DNA of 64,000 nucleotides from Microbacterium commune (GCF_014836945.1 NZ_JACSPX010000001.1:186001-250000), one strand, 5' to 3'. Shown: positions 1 to 10,749, counted from the stretch's first letter. Notes: generated from the sequence alone by a model not told the origin. A program made the numbers and translations.

Positions 1-53
1 CGCAGACACCCATCGAGAAGATCAAGCAGGCGCTTCCGCACGAGCGCCGCTGA
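1..53 (+). CDS. 3' end of an unidentified gene (partial)
   Basis: An open frame enters from the left edge and ends at a TGA at 51-53. Only the last 16 residues are present (QTPIEKIKQALPHERR). The tail is basic and helical in character, but this is too little to name a family. It converges with the OsmC gene with 2 nt between the stop codons. Confidence 0.4.
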   Translation, partial: QTPIEKIKQALPHERR

Positions 54-55
54 GC

Positions 56-544
56 TCAGCCGCGCTCTGATGCCACCTCGACGGTGGCGTCGTGGTGCAC
101 CGGGAAGTTCACGGAGTTCGCGATGAAGCACCATTCGTGGGCGATGCGGTGCGCCTCGCGTGCGGCGTCGAGCATCGACTCGTCGGCGACGCGCACGTGA
201 GGACGCAGCGTCACCTCGGCGAACGCGCCGCCGCCTCGTCCGTCCTCGCGCATCACCCCGGTGGCCTCGTCGCGGTACTCGGTCACGACGACCCCGGCGG
301 TGACGCACGCGTGCAGGTACGACAGCAGGTGGCATTCCGACAGGGCCGCCAGAAGCAGATCCTCCGGATTCCAGCGCGACGGGTCGCCGCGGAACGGCTT
401 GTCGGCCGATGCCTGCAGGTCGGGTTTGCCCTGGATGCCGATCGTGACGTCACGTGCGTAGTCGCGATAGCCGCTCGTGCCGGTGCCGCGGTTCCCGGTC
501 CAGGTGGTCGTGAGCGCGTAGTGGTGTTCGCCGAGGGGGGCCAT
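56..544 (-). CDS. OsmC family peroxiredoxin-like protein
   Basis: A 162-residue protein of OsmC/Ohr type. Members of this family reduce organic hydroperoxides with a pair of cysteines. Both expected cysteines are visible: Cys71 in SECHLLSYL and Cys139 in HEWCFIANS, each in its usual helical context, and the length is normal for the family. The ATG at 544 is followed by a typical N-terminal strand (HHYALTTTWTGN). A CAGACT hexamer lies 6 nt upstream of the start, so the mRNA may be leaderless, but the first base does not match TANNNT. It is divergent from the asparaginase gene. The exact substrate (OsmC, Ohr or YhfA subgroup) is not clear; the sequence looks most like the general OsmC group. 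Confidence 0.88.
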   Translation of the reverse strand: MAPLGEHHYALTTTWTGNRGTGTSGYRDYARDVTIGIQGKPDLQASADKPFRGDPSRWNPEDLLLAALSECHLLSYLHACVTAGVVVTEYRDEATGVMREDGRGGGAFAEVTLRPHVRVADESMLDAAREAHRIAHEWCFIANSVNFPVHHDATVEVASERG

Positions 545-572
545 CGCGCCAGTCTGCCACCGTGCAGCGCAT

Positions 573-578
573 TAGGCT
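573..578 (+). promoter_or_regulatory. -10 box of a leaderless asparaginase promoter
   Basis: TAGGCT lies exactly 6 nt upstream of the GTG start at 585, and no purine-rich ribosome binding site is present. Transcription would begin at or next to the start codon. Confidence 0.55.
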
Positions 579-584
579 TGTCTG

Positions 585-1580
585 GTGCTCGAGACTCTCA
601 CCATCGCTGACGCCGTCGAACTCGCGATCGTGGAGCGCAACGGCTTCGTGGAGTCCCGCCATGCGGGCGCCGCCGTCGTGCTCTCCCCCGACGGGGAGGT
701 CATCGCTCAGCACGGCAACGCCGAAGCGCTGATCCTGCCGCGCTCCAGCCTGAAGCCGCTGCAGGCGATCGCCAGTGTGACAGCCGGCGCGAGCCTGGAG
801 GGCGAGCAGCTCGCGCTCGGCACGGCCAGCCACAGCGGCACTGATCGGCATGTCGAGGTCGTGCGCGAGATGCTCGCCGCAGGCGGCCTCAATGAGGACG
901 ACCTGGGCTGCCCTGCCGCGTGGCCGTCCGACTCGACGGCGCGCCGCGACATGATCCGCGATCACGCCGATCAGGCACGCGTGCGGATGAACTGCTCGGG
1001 CAAGCACGCCCTCATGCTCCGCGCCTGCGTCGCGACCGGCTGGCCGACCGAGGGATACCTCGACACCGCGCACCCGCTGCAGGTGCACATCCGGGATGTG
1101 GTGGAGCGCCTCGCCGGAGAGAAGATCGCGCATACGTCGATCGACGGTTGCGGCGCGCCGGTGCACGCCATCACCCTGCTGGGCCTCGCACGCGCGATCC
1201 ATCGGATCGGCTCGGCCTCGGAGCGCTCTCCGTTCGCCCTGCACCGTGTCGCCGGTGCGCTCGTGCGCGCCGTTCGGGAGAACCCGTGGACGATCGCGGG
1301 GCCCGGCGAACCCGACACCATCGCCATCGAGACGCTCGGCGTGTTCGCCAAGCACGGCGCCGAGGGTGTGATGGTCATGGTCGCCCCGGACAACACGACC
1401 GTGGCGATCAAGACACTCGACGGCAGCAGCCGCGCCTCGGCGATCGTCGCCGCCACGCTGCTCGCCAGGGCCGGCGCGCTCGGCGAGGCCGACGTCGCGG
1501 CGCTCGCATCGGCCCTCCCCCTCGATGTGCTCGGCGGCGGTCAGCCGGTCGGCATGATCCGTCCGGGTTCCGGTATCTGA
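585..1580 (+). CDS. Type II-like L-asparaginase (Rhizobium etli ReAV family)
   Basis: A 331-residue protein of the Asparaginase_II family (PF06089 type), which hydrolyses L-asparagine to aspartate and ammonia and is unrelated to E. coli AnsA/AnsB. Family hallmarks are present: RSSLKPLQ at about 53-60 (Ser-x-x-Lys), ASHSG at 81-85, NCSGKHA at 136-142 and DGCGAP at 187-192. By comparison with the R. etli enzyme, Cys137, Lys140 and Cys189 would form the metal site and the Ser/Lys pairs the catalytic centre. No signal peptide is seen, so it should be cytoplasmic. The start is a GTG. It ends 13 nt before the convergent FtsK-type gene. Confidence 0.9.
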   Translation: MLETLTIADAVELAIVERNGFVESRHAGAAVVLSPDGEVIAQHGNAEALILPRSSLKPLQAIASVTAGASLEGEQLALGTASHSGTDRHVEVVREMLAAGGLNEDDLGCPAAWPSDSTARRDMIRDHADQARVRMNCSGKHALMLRACVATGWPTEGYLDTAHPLQVHIRDVVERLAGEKIAHTSIDGCGAPVHAITLLGLARAIHRIGSASERSPFALHRVAGALVRAVRENPWTIAGPGEPDTIAIETLGVFAKHGAEGVMVMVAPDNTTVAIKTLDGSSRASAIVAATLLARAGALGEADVAALASALPLDVLGGGQPVGMIRPGSGI

Positions 1581-1593
1581 TCCAGCCGCTGGC

Positions 1594-4305
1594 TCAGGTC
1601 AGCCGCACTCGTCGCGGTCGCCCTCCGGCTGGCACCACCCACGCCCGGCCCTCGTGCAGCCGCGCGTACGGCGGGGTGTCGCGCACCCCCGCGAGCTGGC
1701 GCAGTTCCGTCGCGCATTCCGCCGCGACGACGAGCTCGCCCGCGCTGCGGATGCCCTGCAGCAGCGACCACTGAGCACGCCACTGCTCCGGGTCGCCGAC
1801 GATCACGACCGGCGCGTCCTCGGCGGGGGTCGGCCCGTTCTCGGCGAGGGTCGTCACCCGGCATCCCGGGACCGCGGCGGCGAGCGTCGTGCGGGTCTCG
1901 TCGACCGCTGTCGTCACCACGCCCGCGGGAGTGCGCACGGGCCGCCAGCGTGCGATGCCGCGCGCATCCGCGCTCCCCCGACGCCCGCTGCCCGGCGCGA
2001 CCGGATCGGTCCAGCAGATCTGCACGTCGCGACCGTCCACCACGCCGCGGCCGGGCGGCCGGTGCGGGTCGAACGCCGCGGACTCGCCGCCGGCGGAGAT
2101 GTGCTCCACCCTGCTGCTCAGCCTCAGCAGCGCGCGGTGCGAGAGCCCGTCGAGCAGCCGCCCGACCGGACCCGTCGCCCGTGACGAGGTGATCACGACG
2201 CCGGCCGGGGAGCGGACGATGCGCTCCCACCGGCTCAGGAAGAGCTGCGCGTGCTCAGCCGGGTACTGCGCGAGCAGCACGTCGAGATCATCGCAGAGGA
2301 CCATCCCGTGCCGACCGGTCGCGAGCTCCGCCACAGCATCCCACGCCTCCTCGACGTCGTTCGGGATGACGACCGCATCCGGGATCTGAGCATGCACAAT
2401 GCGGATCAGCGTGCTCTTGCCCGCCCCCGGGCCGCCGATCACGCCGAGCCCGTCGCCGCGCGCGAGATGCACCCAGGGCTGCCTCTGCTGATCCGGCTCA
2501 TCGGCTCGGCCGAGCACGATCACACCGGCCTCGGGTGCGCCGCTGCCGGAGGGCAGGTCGATCACGCGGGGCAGCGGGGGCAGCCACGGACTGGCCGGGG
2601 TCTGCGCCCCCTCCCACCGGCGCGTCACCGCCGCCACATCGTGCGGGGAGGTCAGCGCGACGCGCACGGCATGCGGCTCGACGTCCTCGGGCCGACGCAC
2701 GTACACCAGGCCGCGCGACGCCGATCCTCCCGGGAGCGCCGCCGCGACCTCCGAGCCGATCACCAGGCGACTGTCGGCCGCCTCCGCCACGCGCAGGCTC
2801 AGCCGCAGCGGGCAGTTCGCCGCCAGGGCATCCCGGATCACACCGCCCGCACGCTGCGTGCCGAGAACGAGATGCATCCCCAGCGCCCGTCCGCGCGCGG
2901 CGATATCGGTGAAGATCTGCGCCAGGTCGGGGTGCTCCTGCACGAGGGCGGCGAACTCGTCGACGACGATCACGAGCCGAGCGAGCGAGGGGGAACCGGT
3001 GACGTCGCGCGCGCCCGCTGCGGCCAGAGCCGCCTCCCGGCGCCGCAGCTCGGCGCTGAGACTGCCGACCCCACGTCGCGCACCGGCCGCATCGAGGTCG
3101 GTGACGACCGCGACGACATGGGGCAGCGAGCGCAGCGGGTCGAACGCCGTGCCTCCCTTGAAGTCGATCAGCACGAACGTCACCTCCTCCGGCGCATGCG
3201 CGGCGGCGATCGCCACCACCCAGCTGGTCAGAAGCTCGCTCTTTCCCGTGCCCGTCATGCCCGTGACGATCGCGTGCGGACCGTCGTCGACCAGATCGAC
3301 GAGCACATCGCCCTGCTCCCCTCGCCCGAAGCGTGCGGCGAGTCGGCCGTCACCGCCCTCCGCCGTCTGGAGCTCACTGAGCGCGACGGCGTCCGGAACC
3401 TGCGCGGTGTCCTCCGATCTGCTGGCCACCGCCGCGGCGATGCAGACGATCTGCCGGGTCGACACCGCCTCCAGGGAGATGTCTCGCAGCCCCTCCGGGG
3501 TGCGCGCGACCGCCCGTGCCGGTGCCACGCACTCCAGCACGGTCGTGACGCCCTCCGCTGGCTCCTCCCCCGGCGTCCGCACGCAGATCACGGCGTCGGC
3601 GGGATCGGCCCCGTCGCCGATCCGCAGCCGGAAGCGGGCGCCGCGACGGTCGGCGTGCGGAAACTGCTCCAGGCCCCACTCCGCGACACCGCGGCCGTGC
3701 AGGCTCAGCTCCGACGGCCCGAACCTCAGACACAGCTGTGCGACGAGAGCCCTGACGACGGCGCTCGCGACCGGACGAGCCGCCCGCACGCACACGCCGC
3801 CGCCGAGCTCGACGACGATCGGAGCATCGTCGAGGTTCTCGGCGCGCTCGCGGAAGGCACGGGATCGATCGTCGTCACCGCCCGAAGCGCGGACCCGACT
3901 GCGCGTGCGGCCCCGCCCGATCACCAGGTCGGTGGCGGCGCTCAGCGGCGTGCGGCCTCGCAACGGCGGGTCGAGCAGACAGCCCGCCGCATCGGGTGAA
4001 CGATGCCAGAGCATCCGGTGCTCCTGGCCGTGCAGGCGCACGAGCTCGTCCTCGGCGCGCTGCCACGCGGCGTCGGTCTCCCCCTCCGCCCGGCGACGTG
4101 CTCGGCGCCGCGATCGCATGCCGTCGAAGAACGACGCGAGCAGCATCAGCGGGCCGAGGGCCGCGAAGCACAGCGCGAACAGGGAGTCCGTGATCAGCCA
4201 CAGCACCACTCCCGCGACGACGGGGACGATCGCGGCGAGCAGCGGCAGCGGCGGTCGCGTCGGCTGCGCGGCAGATGCGGGCAGGACGATGGTGGTGGCA
4301 TCCAT
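1594..4305 (-). CDS. FtsK/SpoIIIE-type membrane ATPase (EccC-like, orphan)
   Basis: A 903-residue protein with two N-terminal membrane segments (about 21-40 and 43-60), then a basic stretch and a cytoplasmic region with two P-loop modules. The first has Walker A TGMTGTGKS (348-356), the FtsK-family DFKGGTAFDP (381-390) and Walker B LVIVVDEF (444-451). The second has GGPGAGKST (624-632) and MVLCDDLD (668-675). This layout resembles the EccC/EssC ATPases that drive type VII secretion more than chromosomal FtsK, because the gamma DNA-binding domain is missing. EccC normally has three ATPase modules; here a third is not evident, though the last 150 residues could be a worn one. No WXG100, EccB, EccD or mycosin genes lie in the window. 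It follows the PP2C gene with a 57-nt gap holding a hairpin. Confidence 0.82.
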   Translation of the reverse strand: MDATTIVLPASAAQPTRPPLPLLAAIVPVVAGVVLWLITDSLFALCFAALGPLMLLASFFDGMRSRRRARRRAEGETDAAWQRAEDELVRLHGQEHRMLWHRSPDAAGCLLDPPLRGRTPLSAATDLVIGRGRTRSRVRASGGDDDRSRAFRERAENLDDAPIVVELGGGVCVRAARPVASAVVRALVAQLCLRFGPSELSLHGRGVAEWGLEQFPHADRRGARFRLRIGDGADPADAVICVRTPGEEPAEGVTTVLECVAPARAVARTPEGLRDISLEAVSTRQIVCIAAAVASRSEDTAQVPDAVALSELQTAEGGDGRLAARFGRGEQGDVLVDLVDDGPHAIVTGMTGTGKSELLTSWVVAIAAAHAPEEVTFVLIDFKGGTAFDPLRSLPHVVAVVTDLDAAGARRGVGSLSAELRRREAALAAAGARDVTGSPSLARLVIVVDEFAALVQEHPDLAQIFTDIAARGRALGMHLVLGTQRAGGVIRDALAANCPLRLSLRVAEAADSRLVIGSEVAAALPGGSASRGLVYVRRPEDVEPHAVRVALTSPHDVAAVTRRWEGAQTPASPWLPPLPRVIDLPSGSGAPEAGVIVLGRADEPDQQRQPWVHLARGDGLGVIGGPGAGKSTLIRIVHAQIPDAVVIPNDVEEAWDAVAELATGRHGMVLCDDLDVLLAQYPAEHAQLFLSRWERIVRSPAGVVITSSRATGPVGRLLDGLSHRALLRLSSRVEHISAGGESAAFDPHRPPGRGVVDGRDVQICWTDPVAPGSGRRGSADARGIARWRPVRTPAGVVTTAVDETRTTLAAAVPGCRVTTLAENGPTPAEDAPVVIVGDPEQWRAQWSLLQGIRSAGELVVAAECATELRQLAGVRDTPPYARLHEGRAWVVPAGGRPRRVRLT

Positions 4306-4337
4306 CCACCCATCTCAGCCCATCGTGACCCGCGGAT

Positions 4338-4357
4338 CCGGCCTGTCCACAGGCCGG
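4338..4357 (-). other. Hairpin between PP2C and ftsK-like genes
   Basis: CCGGCCTGT and ACAGGCCGG form an inverted repeat with a very small loop, just after the PP2C stop. It has no T-run. It could be a weak terminator or attenuator that separates expression of the two genes. Confidence 0.45.
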
Positions 4358-4362
4358 CCGGC

Positions 4363-5214
4363 TCACCCCTCGATCGCGGGTTCTGTGGAGGATGAATCGC
4401 CGCCGACAGCGGGCCGCTCCGCGGTGGCCACGTCGTCGGCGGCGCCGCCCCGGCCGCCGGTGAAGCGCACGTTGAGCACGATCAGCGTGACGTTGTCGCG
4501 TCCGCCGTTCTCCAGCGCCGCATCGACCATCGCGTTCACCGCGTCAGCGGGCTCGGCGTTCTCGCGAAGGAAGTGCAGGATGCCGTAGTCGGTGAGCTCT
4601 TTGGTGAGACCGTCGGAGCAGATGATGAACCGGTCGCCGTCGACGACGTCGATGGCGACGTAGTCGGGTGAGACGAGCTCGTTCGCCCCCACCGCGCGGG
4701 TGATCACGTTGCTGTAGGGGTGGGCGTCCGCCTCTTCCGGGCTGATCTTGCCGGATGCGATGAGCTCCTGCACCACGGAGTGGTCGGTCGTGACCTGGAT
4801 CAGGCGACCGTCCCGCTCCAGATAGACCCGTGAGTCGCCGATGTTGAGCGAGATCCAGCGCCAGCCGTCGTCATGGCGATCGAGGTACACGCCGGTCAGC
4901 GTCGTCCCCGTCCCCTCGTCGGTCGTCTCGGGATGCTGGTGGATGTCGTCCACGGCCAGCTGCAGCGCAGCCACGATCCGCTCGTCGTCGATCTGTCCGG
5001 CGTCGACCATGTCGGAGAGCCGGTCGACGGTCGCCTGGCTGGCGATCTCGCCGCCCGCGTGTCCGCCCATGCCGTCGGCGACGATGAACAGCGGGTACTT
5101 GGCGAGGAACGAGTCCTGGTTGTTCTCCCGGCGTCGGCCGCGATCGGTCACACCCGCCCAGGTGAGCTCGAGGTCATCGCTGACGCGGAAGGTCTGCGTC
5201 GTGGTCTCAGGCAC
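4363..5214 (-). CDS. PP2C-family serine/threonine protein phosphatase
   Basis: A 283-residue soluble PPM/PP2C phosphatase that removes phosphate from Ser/Thr using two metal ions. Metal-binding signatures are clear: NNQDSF at 31-36, ADGMGGHAGGE at 46-56, a later SDGLTKEL and the C-terminal GGRDNVTLIVL. It lacks the transmembrane and sensor part of mycobacterial PstP, so it is a free cytosolic form. GTG start at 5214, with GGAGA 6 nt upstream. No Ser/Thr kinase or FHA gene lies in this window, although such phosphatases usually reverse Pkn-type kinases. Its neighbour is the EccC-like ATPase, so control of that machine by phosphorylation is possible but unproven. Confidence 0.92.
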   Translation of the reverse strand: MPETTTQTFRVSDDLELTWAGVTDRGRRRENNQDSFLAKYPLFIVADGMGGHAGGEIASQATVDRLSDMVDAGQIDDERIVAALQLAVDDIHQHPETTDEGTGTTLTGVYLDRHDDGWRWISLNIGDSRVYLERDGRLIQVTTDHSVVQELIASGKISPEEADAHPYSNVITRAVGANELVSPDYVAIDVVDGDRFIICSDGLTKELTDYGILHFLRENAEPADAVNAMVDAALENGGRDNVTLIVLNVRFTGGRGGAADDVATAERPAVGGDSSSTEPAIEG

Positions 5215-5282
5215 GTGGGCTCTCCATCGGGCGGCTGGGCGACTGAACAGCCGCGGGATTCGTCTTCATCGTAGTCGTGCCG

Positions 5283-6266
5283 TCACATCCGGTCGGCAGG
5301 GTCGTCGATCAGCGGGAACAGGGCGTCGATCTCCGCGAGGTCCGCTGCCGTGGGAGTCCACGCGTCTGCGGCTGCGGCGTTCGCCTCGACCTGCTCGGGC
5401 GTGGTGGCGCCGGCGATCACGCTGGAGACGCCGGGCTGCGCCAGCAGCCAGCCGAAGGTCGCCTGGAGCATCGTGATATCGCGCTGATCGCAGAACGCCT
5501 GGTACTGCTCGAGTGCATCCCAGGGCGCGTCGGACCAGATGTGCTGACGCGTCTGCATGATGCGGCTGCCGGTGGGACCGCCCTCGCGGGTGAACTTGCC
5601 GGTGAGCAGTCCGTTCTTCAGCGGGAAGAACGGGAAGAAGCCGAGGCCGTAGCGCTCGACCGCGGGCAGCACTTCACGCTCGGACGCACGCGCCAGCAGC
5701 GAATAGTGATTCTGAGCGGAGATGAATCGCCCCGTGGAGCGGGCGCGGGCGGTCAGCTCGGCCTCGGCGATCTGCCACCCGGTGAAGTTGGAGTGCCCGT
5801 AGTAGCGGATCTTCCCCTCGTCGACGAGCTCGTCGAGCGCATCGATGGTCTCGGCGATCGGGGTCTGCGGGTCGGGCAGGTGCAGCTGGTAGAGGTCGAT
5901 CCAGTCGGTGCGCAGACGGCGCAGGGAATGCTCGACGGCGTGACGCACGTAGCGGCGCGATCCGCGACCCCCGGGGAAGTCGTACCCCATGTCCCGCTCG
6001 TGACCGAACTTGGTCGCCAGCACCACGCGGTCGCGGCGGCCCTCGAGCACCTCGCCCATCAGCTCCTCGCTGCGGCCCGCGTCGGCGCCGTACATGTCAG
6101 CGGTGTCGAAGAAGAACACGCCGTTCGCGAGTGCCGCGTCGATCACGACCCGAGTGCCGTCGAGCGTCTCGGTCACTGTTCCCGCACGCCCGAAGTTGTT
6201 GCAGCCGAGACCGGCTGCGGAGACGACGAGTCCGGATGCGCCGACGCGACGCTGCGAGGTGACCAT
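5283..6266 (-). CDS. Aldo/keto reductase
   Basis: A 327-residue NADPH-dependent oxidoreductase with the aldo/keto reductase (beta/alpha)8 barrel pattern. The catalytic tetrad is visible: Asp54 and Tyr59 in DTADMYG, Lys86 in ATKFGH and His129 in DLYQLHLP. The C-terminal VIAGATTPEQVEANAAA is typical of the YajO/Tas/YhdN-like group. The physiological carbonyl substrate cannot be told from sequence. The ATG at 6266 follows a TAGTGT box by 6 nt, so the transcript is probably leaderless. Confidence 0.92.
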   Translation of the reverse strand: MVTSQRRVGASGLVVSAAGLGCNNFGRAGTVTETLDGTRVVIDAALANGVFFFDTADMYGADAGRSEELMGEVLEGRRDRVVLATKFGHERDMGYDFPGGRGSRRYVRHAVEHSLRRLRTDWIDLYQLHLPDPQTPIAETIDALDELVDEGKIRYYGHSNFTGWQIAEAELTARARSTGRFISAQNHYSLLARASEREVLPAVERYGLGFFPFFPLKNGLLTGKFTREGGPTGSRIMQTRQHIWSDAPWDALEQYQAFCDQRDITMLQATFGWLLAQPGVSSVIAGATTPEQVEANAAAADAWTPTAADLAEIDALFPLIDDPADRM

Positions 6267-6272
6267 GCATCC

Positions 6273-6278
6273 ACACTA
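6273..6278 (-). promoter_or_regulatory. -10 box of leaderless aldo/keto reductase promoter
   Basis: TAGTGT on the minus strand lies 6 nt before the ATG at 6266. No ribosome binding site lies between. Confidence 0.55.
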
Positions 6279-6339
6279 TCGGGGCGTCGGCGCTGCTCGG
6301 ACCGGCCGGGCGCGCCGACCACCCTGTTTCGGCATGAAG

Positions 6340-6380
6340 ACACGAGGAAGCCCCCGACCTCGTCGGGGGCTTCCTCGTGT
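6340..6380 (-). terminator. Strong hairpin terminator downstream of the DUF5684-like gene
   Basis: A perfect 19-bp stem (6340-6358 with 6362-6380) closes a 3-nt loop. It lies 5 nt past the stop codon of the DUF5684-like gene and before the aldo/keto reductase promoter. The stem is symmetrical and could work from either strand. No clear U-tract follows, as is usual in this phylum. Confidence 0.8.
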
Positions 6381-6385
6381 TCAGC

Positions 6386-7177
6386 TCAGGGTCGCGGCTG
6401 CGTCGGGTCCTCAGGCGCTGCCGGCGGCGCGGGAGGAGCGGGCGGTGCGGCCGGAGGCGCGGACGGCGGAGCAGGAGGTGCCGGCGGCGCGGCCGGAGGC
6501 GGAACCGGTGCGCCCGGCGCCGGCGGAACCGGTGCTGCAGGGTTGAGCGGAGCGCCGTAACCGGGCTGTGCCGGCTGTCCGTAACCGGGCTGGGCCGGAG
6601 GCGCGTAGCCGGGCTGTGCCGGCGGGGCGTAGCCCTGCGGTGCGCCGTAGCCGGCGGGGGCGGCGTTCTGGCCGGGCTGCACGGGGATGCCGTCCCACAC
6701 GGTGTTGTCACCGAGGAAGCCGTTGCCGGCCCACGGAGCGGGGGCGATGTTCGGGTTCCAGCGCGAGCGGTCGAACGCGGCGATGCCCATCCAGACGATG
6801 TTGAGCAGCACGAAGAGGATGACCCAGGCCGCCTCCTTCTGCAGCTTGAGCCCGACGCGCCAGCCGGCCATCGCGAACAGCGCGGTGAAGACCAGACCGA
6901 AGATGCCGCCGATACCGGTCCACGACAGCAGGATCGTCGCGCCCAGCGCGTACAGCACGAGCCACGGGCTCATGTCGCCGAGCTTGAAGAAGATCATCTC
7001 CCGGTAGACCGGTACCCAGGCGCGCCATTTGCCGACGACACCGGCCTTGTCGAAGATCTTCATCATGAAGATCGACGAGATGACGTACATGATCGGCCCG
7101 ACGATCAGCAGCAGCACCGTCAGCAGGCCGACGATCGCAGCGATGGCGCCGTAGTCGCCGTAGTCGCCATATCCCAT
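6386..7177 (-). CDS. DUF5684-like membrane protein with Pro/Gly/Tyr-rich tail
   Basis: A protein of about 263 residues when started at the ATG at 7177, preceded by GAGAGAAG about 10 nt upstream. After a short GYGDYGDYG start there are about four hydrophobic segments in the first 120 residues. The loop WRAWVPVYREMIFFKLGDMSPWLVL resembles the signal-peptidase-I-associated or DUF5684 membrane proteins of actinobacteria. The C-terminal 110 residues are disordered: three 8-residue repeats of the type AQPGYxPP, then a long alanine/proline run. Such tails usually stay in the cytoplasm or periplasm as interaction arms; the role here is unknown. A longer frame from 7246 exists, but its first 23 residues look non-coding and would sit inside the leader. 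Confidence 0.75.
   Translation of the reverse strand: MGYGDYGDYGAIAAIVGLLTVLLLIVGPIMYVISSIFMMKIFDKAGVVGKWRAWVPVYREMIFFKLGDMSPWLVLYALGATILLSWTGIGGIFGLVFTALFAMAGWRVGLKLQKEAAWVILFVLLNIVWMGIAAFDRSRWNPNIAPAPWAGNGFLGDNTVWDGIPVQPGQNAAPAGYGAPQGYAPPAQPGYAPPAQPGYGQPAQPGYGAPLNPAAPVPPAPGAPVPPPAAPPAPPAPPSAPPAAPPAPPAPPAAPEDPTQPRP
6557..6628. repeat. Three tandem 24-bp units coding for PGY repeats
   Basis: Three head-to-tail copies of a 24-bp unit lie at 6557-6580, 6581-6604 and 6605-6628. On the minus strand they encode an 8-residue repeat of the APPAQPGY type inside the disordered tail of the membrane protein. Copy number may vary between strains. Confidence 0.75.
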
Positions 7178-7244
7178 GAGTGAACCACTTCTCTCGTCGA
7201 GAGGAAGCGGTGTCGCTTCCCCGTGCGGATCTCGTGCTCCGGCC

Positions 7245-7274
7245 ATGCTAGCGAAGCGGCGCGATCACGGGCAA
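7245..7274 (-). promoter_or_regulatory. Promoter of the DUF5684-like gene
   Basis: On the minus strand TTGCCC (7269-7274) and TAGCAT (7245-7250) are 18 nt apart. The predicted 5' leader holds a perfect 7-bp hairpin at 7203-7220 (GGAAGCG-GTGT-CGCTTCC) before the ribosome binding site. Confidence 0.5.
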
Positions 7275-7294
7275 TGAGACACGGCGCCGTCTCA
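7275..7294 (-). terminator. Weak hairpin after yaaA
   Basis: TGAGAC and GTCTCA pair around an 8-nt loop, 5 nt beyond the yaaA stop codon. It is a short stem and could be fortuitous. Confidence 0.3.
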
Positions 7295-7298
7295 GGCC

Positions 7299-8039
7299 TC
7301 AGCCGTCGACCACGAGCTCCAGAACCCCGGCATCCGGGCTCTCGCGCAGCGGGATGTCGTTCTCCTGCGCCCAACCCAGCAGCGCGCGGACGGAGCGGGG
7401 CCTCGGGCGCGTCGTGGCGAGGGCGCGCACGAGCAGGCCCTTGGACTTCTTGTTGAAGTGGTTCAGGGCGCGGCCTATGTCGGTGACCACGCGCACGTAC
7501 GCCGAGGGCACGACGCCGGCCACCGGCCCGAGCGCCACGTAGGACTCGCTGCGCAGGTCGAGCACGAAGTCGGCGTCCGCCAGAGCGGCGGACGTCGCCG
7601 CGGCCCAGTGTCGGCGCAGCGGGGGGATGCCGGGCAGCGAGGTGCCGGCGGCCAGGCGGTACACCGGGATCTCGTCGAGCGCGCCGACCGGGCCGAACGG
7701 CGCCGAGTGGATCAGCACGTGCGCTCCGAGCCACCGGCGCGCCGACGGGTCGAGGGACGCGGCGTCGAGAGCGTCGTAGAGCACGCCCGTGTAGCGGTCG
7801 ACGGCGGCCATCGTGGGGGCCGTCTGCAGCATCCGGTTGTGCACGATGTCACCGGCCTGACGCTCGCTGAGCTTCAATACGCGACGCGCGGTGGACTCGT
7901 CGGCGCAGAGAGCGACCAGAGCGTCGATGACCTCGGTGCGCTGGGCGGTCAGAGCCGGCAGCGCGAGGTCGGCGAGGCGCATCGGGCCGCCGACGCCACC
8001 CTGGCGTTTGGTCTCGGACGGGGGCAGGAGGATCTTCAT
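7299..8039 (-). CDS. yaaA: YaaA (DUF328/UPF0246) family protein
   Basis: A 246-residue protein of the YaaA family. In E. coli YaaA lowers free intracellular iron under peroxide stress and has a DNA-binding cavity. The family start MKILLPPSETK, the segment RVLKLSERQAGDI and the C-terminal FNKKSKGLLVRAL are all recognisable. The ATG at 8039 fits the family start and has GGAGA close upstream; a GTG at 8048 would add three residues. The gene sits after the atp terminator and appears to be a separate unit. Confidence 0.88.
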   Translation of the reverse strand: MKILLPPSETKRQGGVGGPMRLADLALPALTAQRTEVIDALVALCADESTARRVLKLSERQAGDIVHNRMLQTAPTMAAVDRYTGVLYDALDAASLDPSARRWLGAHVLIHSAPFGPVGALDEIPVYRLAAGTSLPGIPPLRRHWAAATSAALADADFVLDLRSESYVALGPVAGVVPSAYVRVVTDIGRALNHFNKKSKGLLVRALATTRPRPRSVRALLGWAQENDIPLRESPDAGVLELVVDG

Positions 8040-8055
8040 GGTCTCCACAGACGAA

Positions 8056-8098
8056 GCGTCCGCTCCGGGTCGTGCAGGGCACGATCCGGAGCGGACGC
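8056..8098 (-). terminator. atp operon terminator
   Basis: A 20-bp stem (8056-8075 with 8079-8098, one G-T wobble) around a 3-nt loop, starting 15 nt after the atpC stop codon. On the minus strand a TTCGTCT tail follows. This is the strongest hairpin in the window and fits the end of the long atp transcript. Confidence 0.88.
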
Positions 8099-8112
8099 CG
8101 GTGGTCTTGCTG

Positions 8113-8373
8113 TCAGGCGATCAGTGCGGCGTTGCCGGCCACGATGGTGAGCGTGTCGCCCTCCATCGAAAGGAAGCCGTCCTGCGCGTTCGCGAGCACC
8201 TTGCTGCCGTCGATCTGAGTGATGCGGACCTCGCCCTGGGCGAGGATGGCCAGCACCGGCTCGTGACCGGACATGATGCCGATCTCGCCCTCGACGGTCT
8301 TGGCGACGACGAGCGACGCCTCTCCCGTCCAGACCTCCGCGTCAGCGGAGACGAGACTCACGTGCAGCGCCAT
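8113..8373 (-). CDS. atpC: ATP synthase subunit epsilon
   Basis: An 86-residue epsilon subunit of F1, which couples rotation and can inhibit ATP hydrolysis. It begins MALHVSLVSADAEVW, the usual start of the beta-sandwich domain, and includes GEIGIMSGHEPVLA. As in many actinobacteria the C-terminal helical hairpin is missing: the protein stops after the beta domain (AGNAALIA), whereas the E. coli subunit has about 138 residues. The ATG at 8373 lies 2 nt after the atpD stop; a longer reading from 8406 would overlap atpD and is less likely. Last gene of the operon. Confidence 0.95.
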   Translation of the reverse strand: MALHVSLVSADAEVWTGEASLVVAKTVEGEIGIMSGHEPVLAILAQGEVRITQIDGSKVLANAQDGFLSMEGDTLTIVAGNAALIA

Positions 8374-8375
8374 GG

Positions 8376-10749
<2,374 letters not shown>

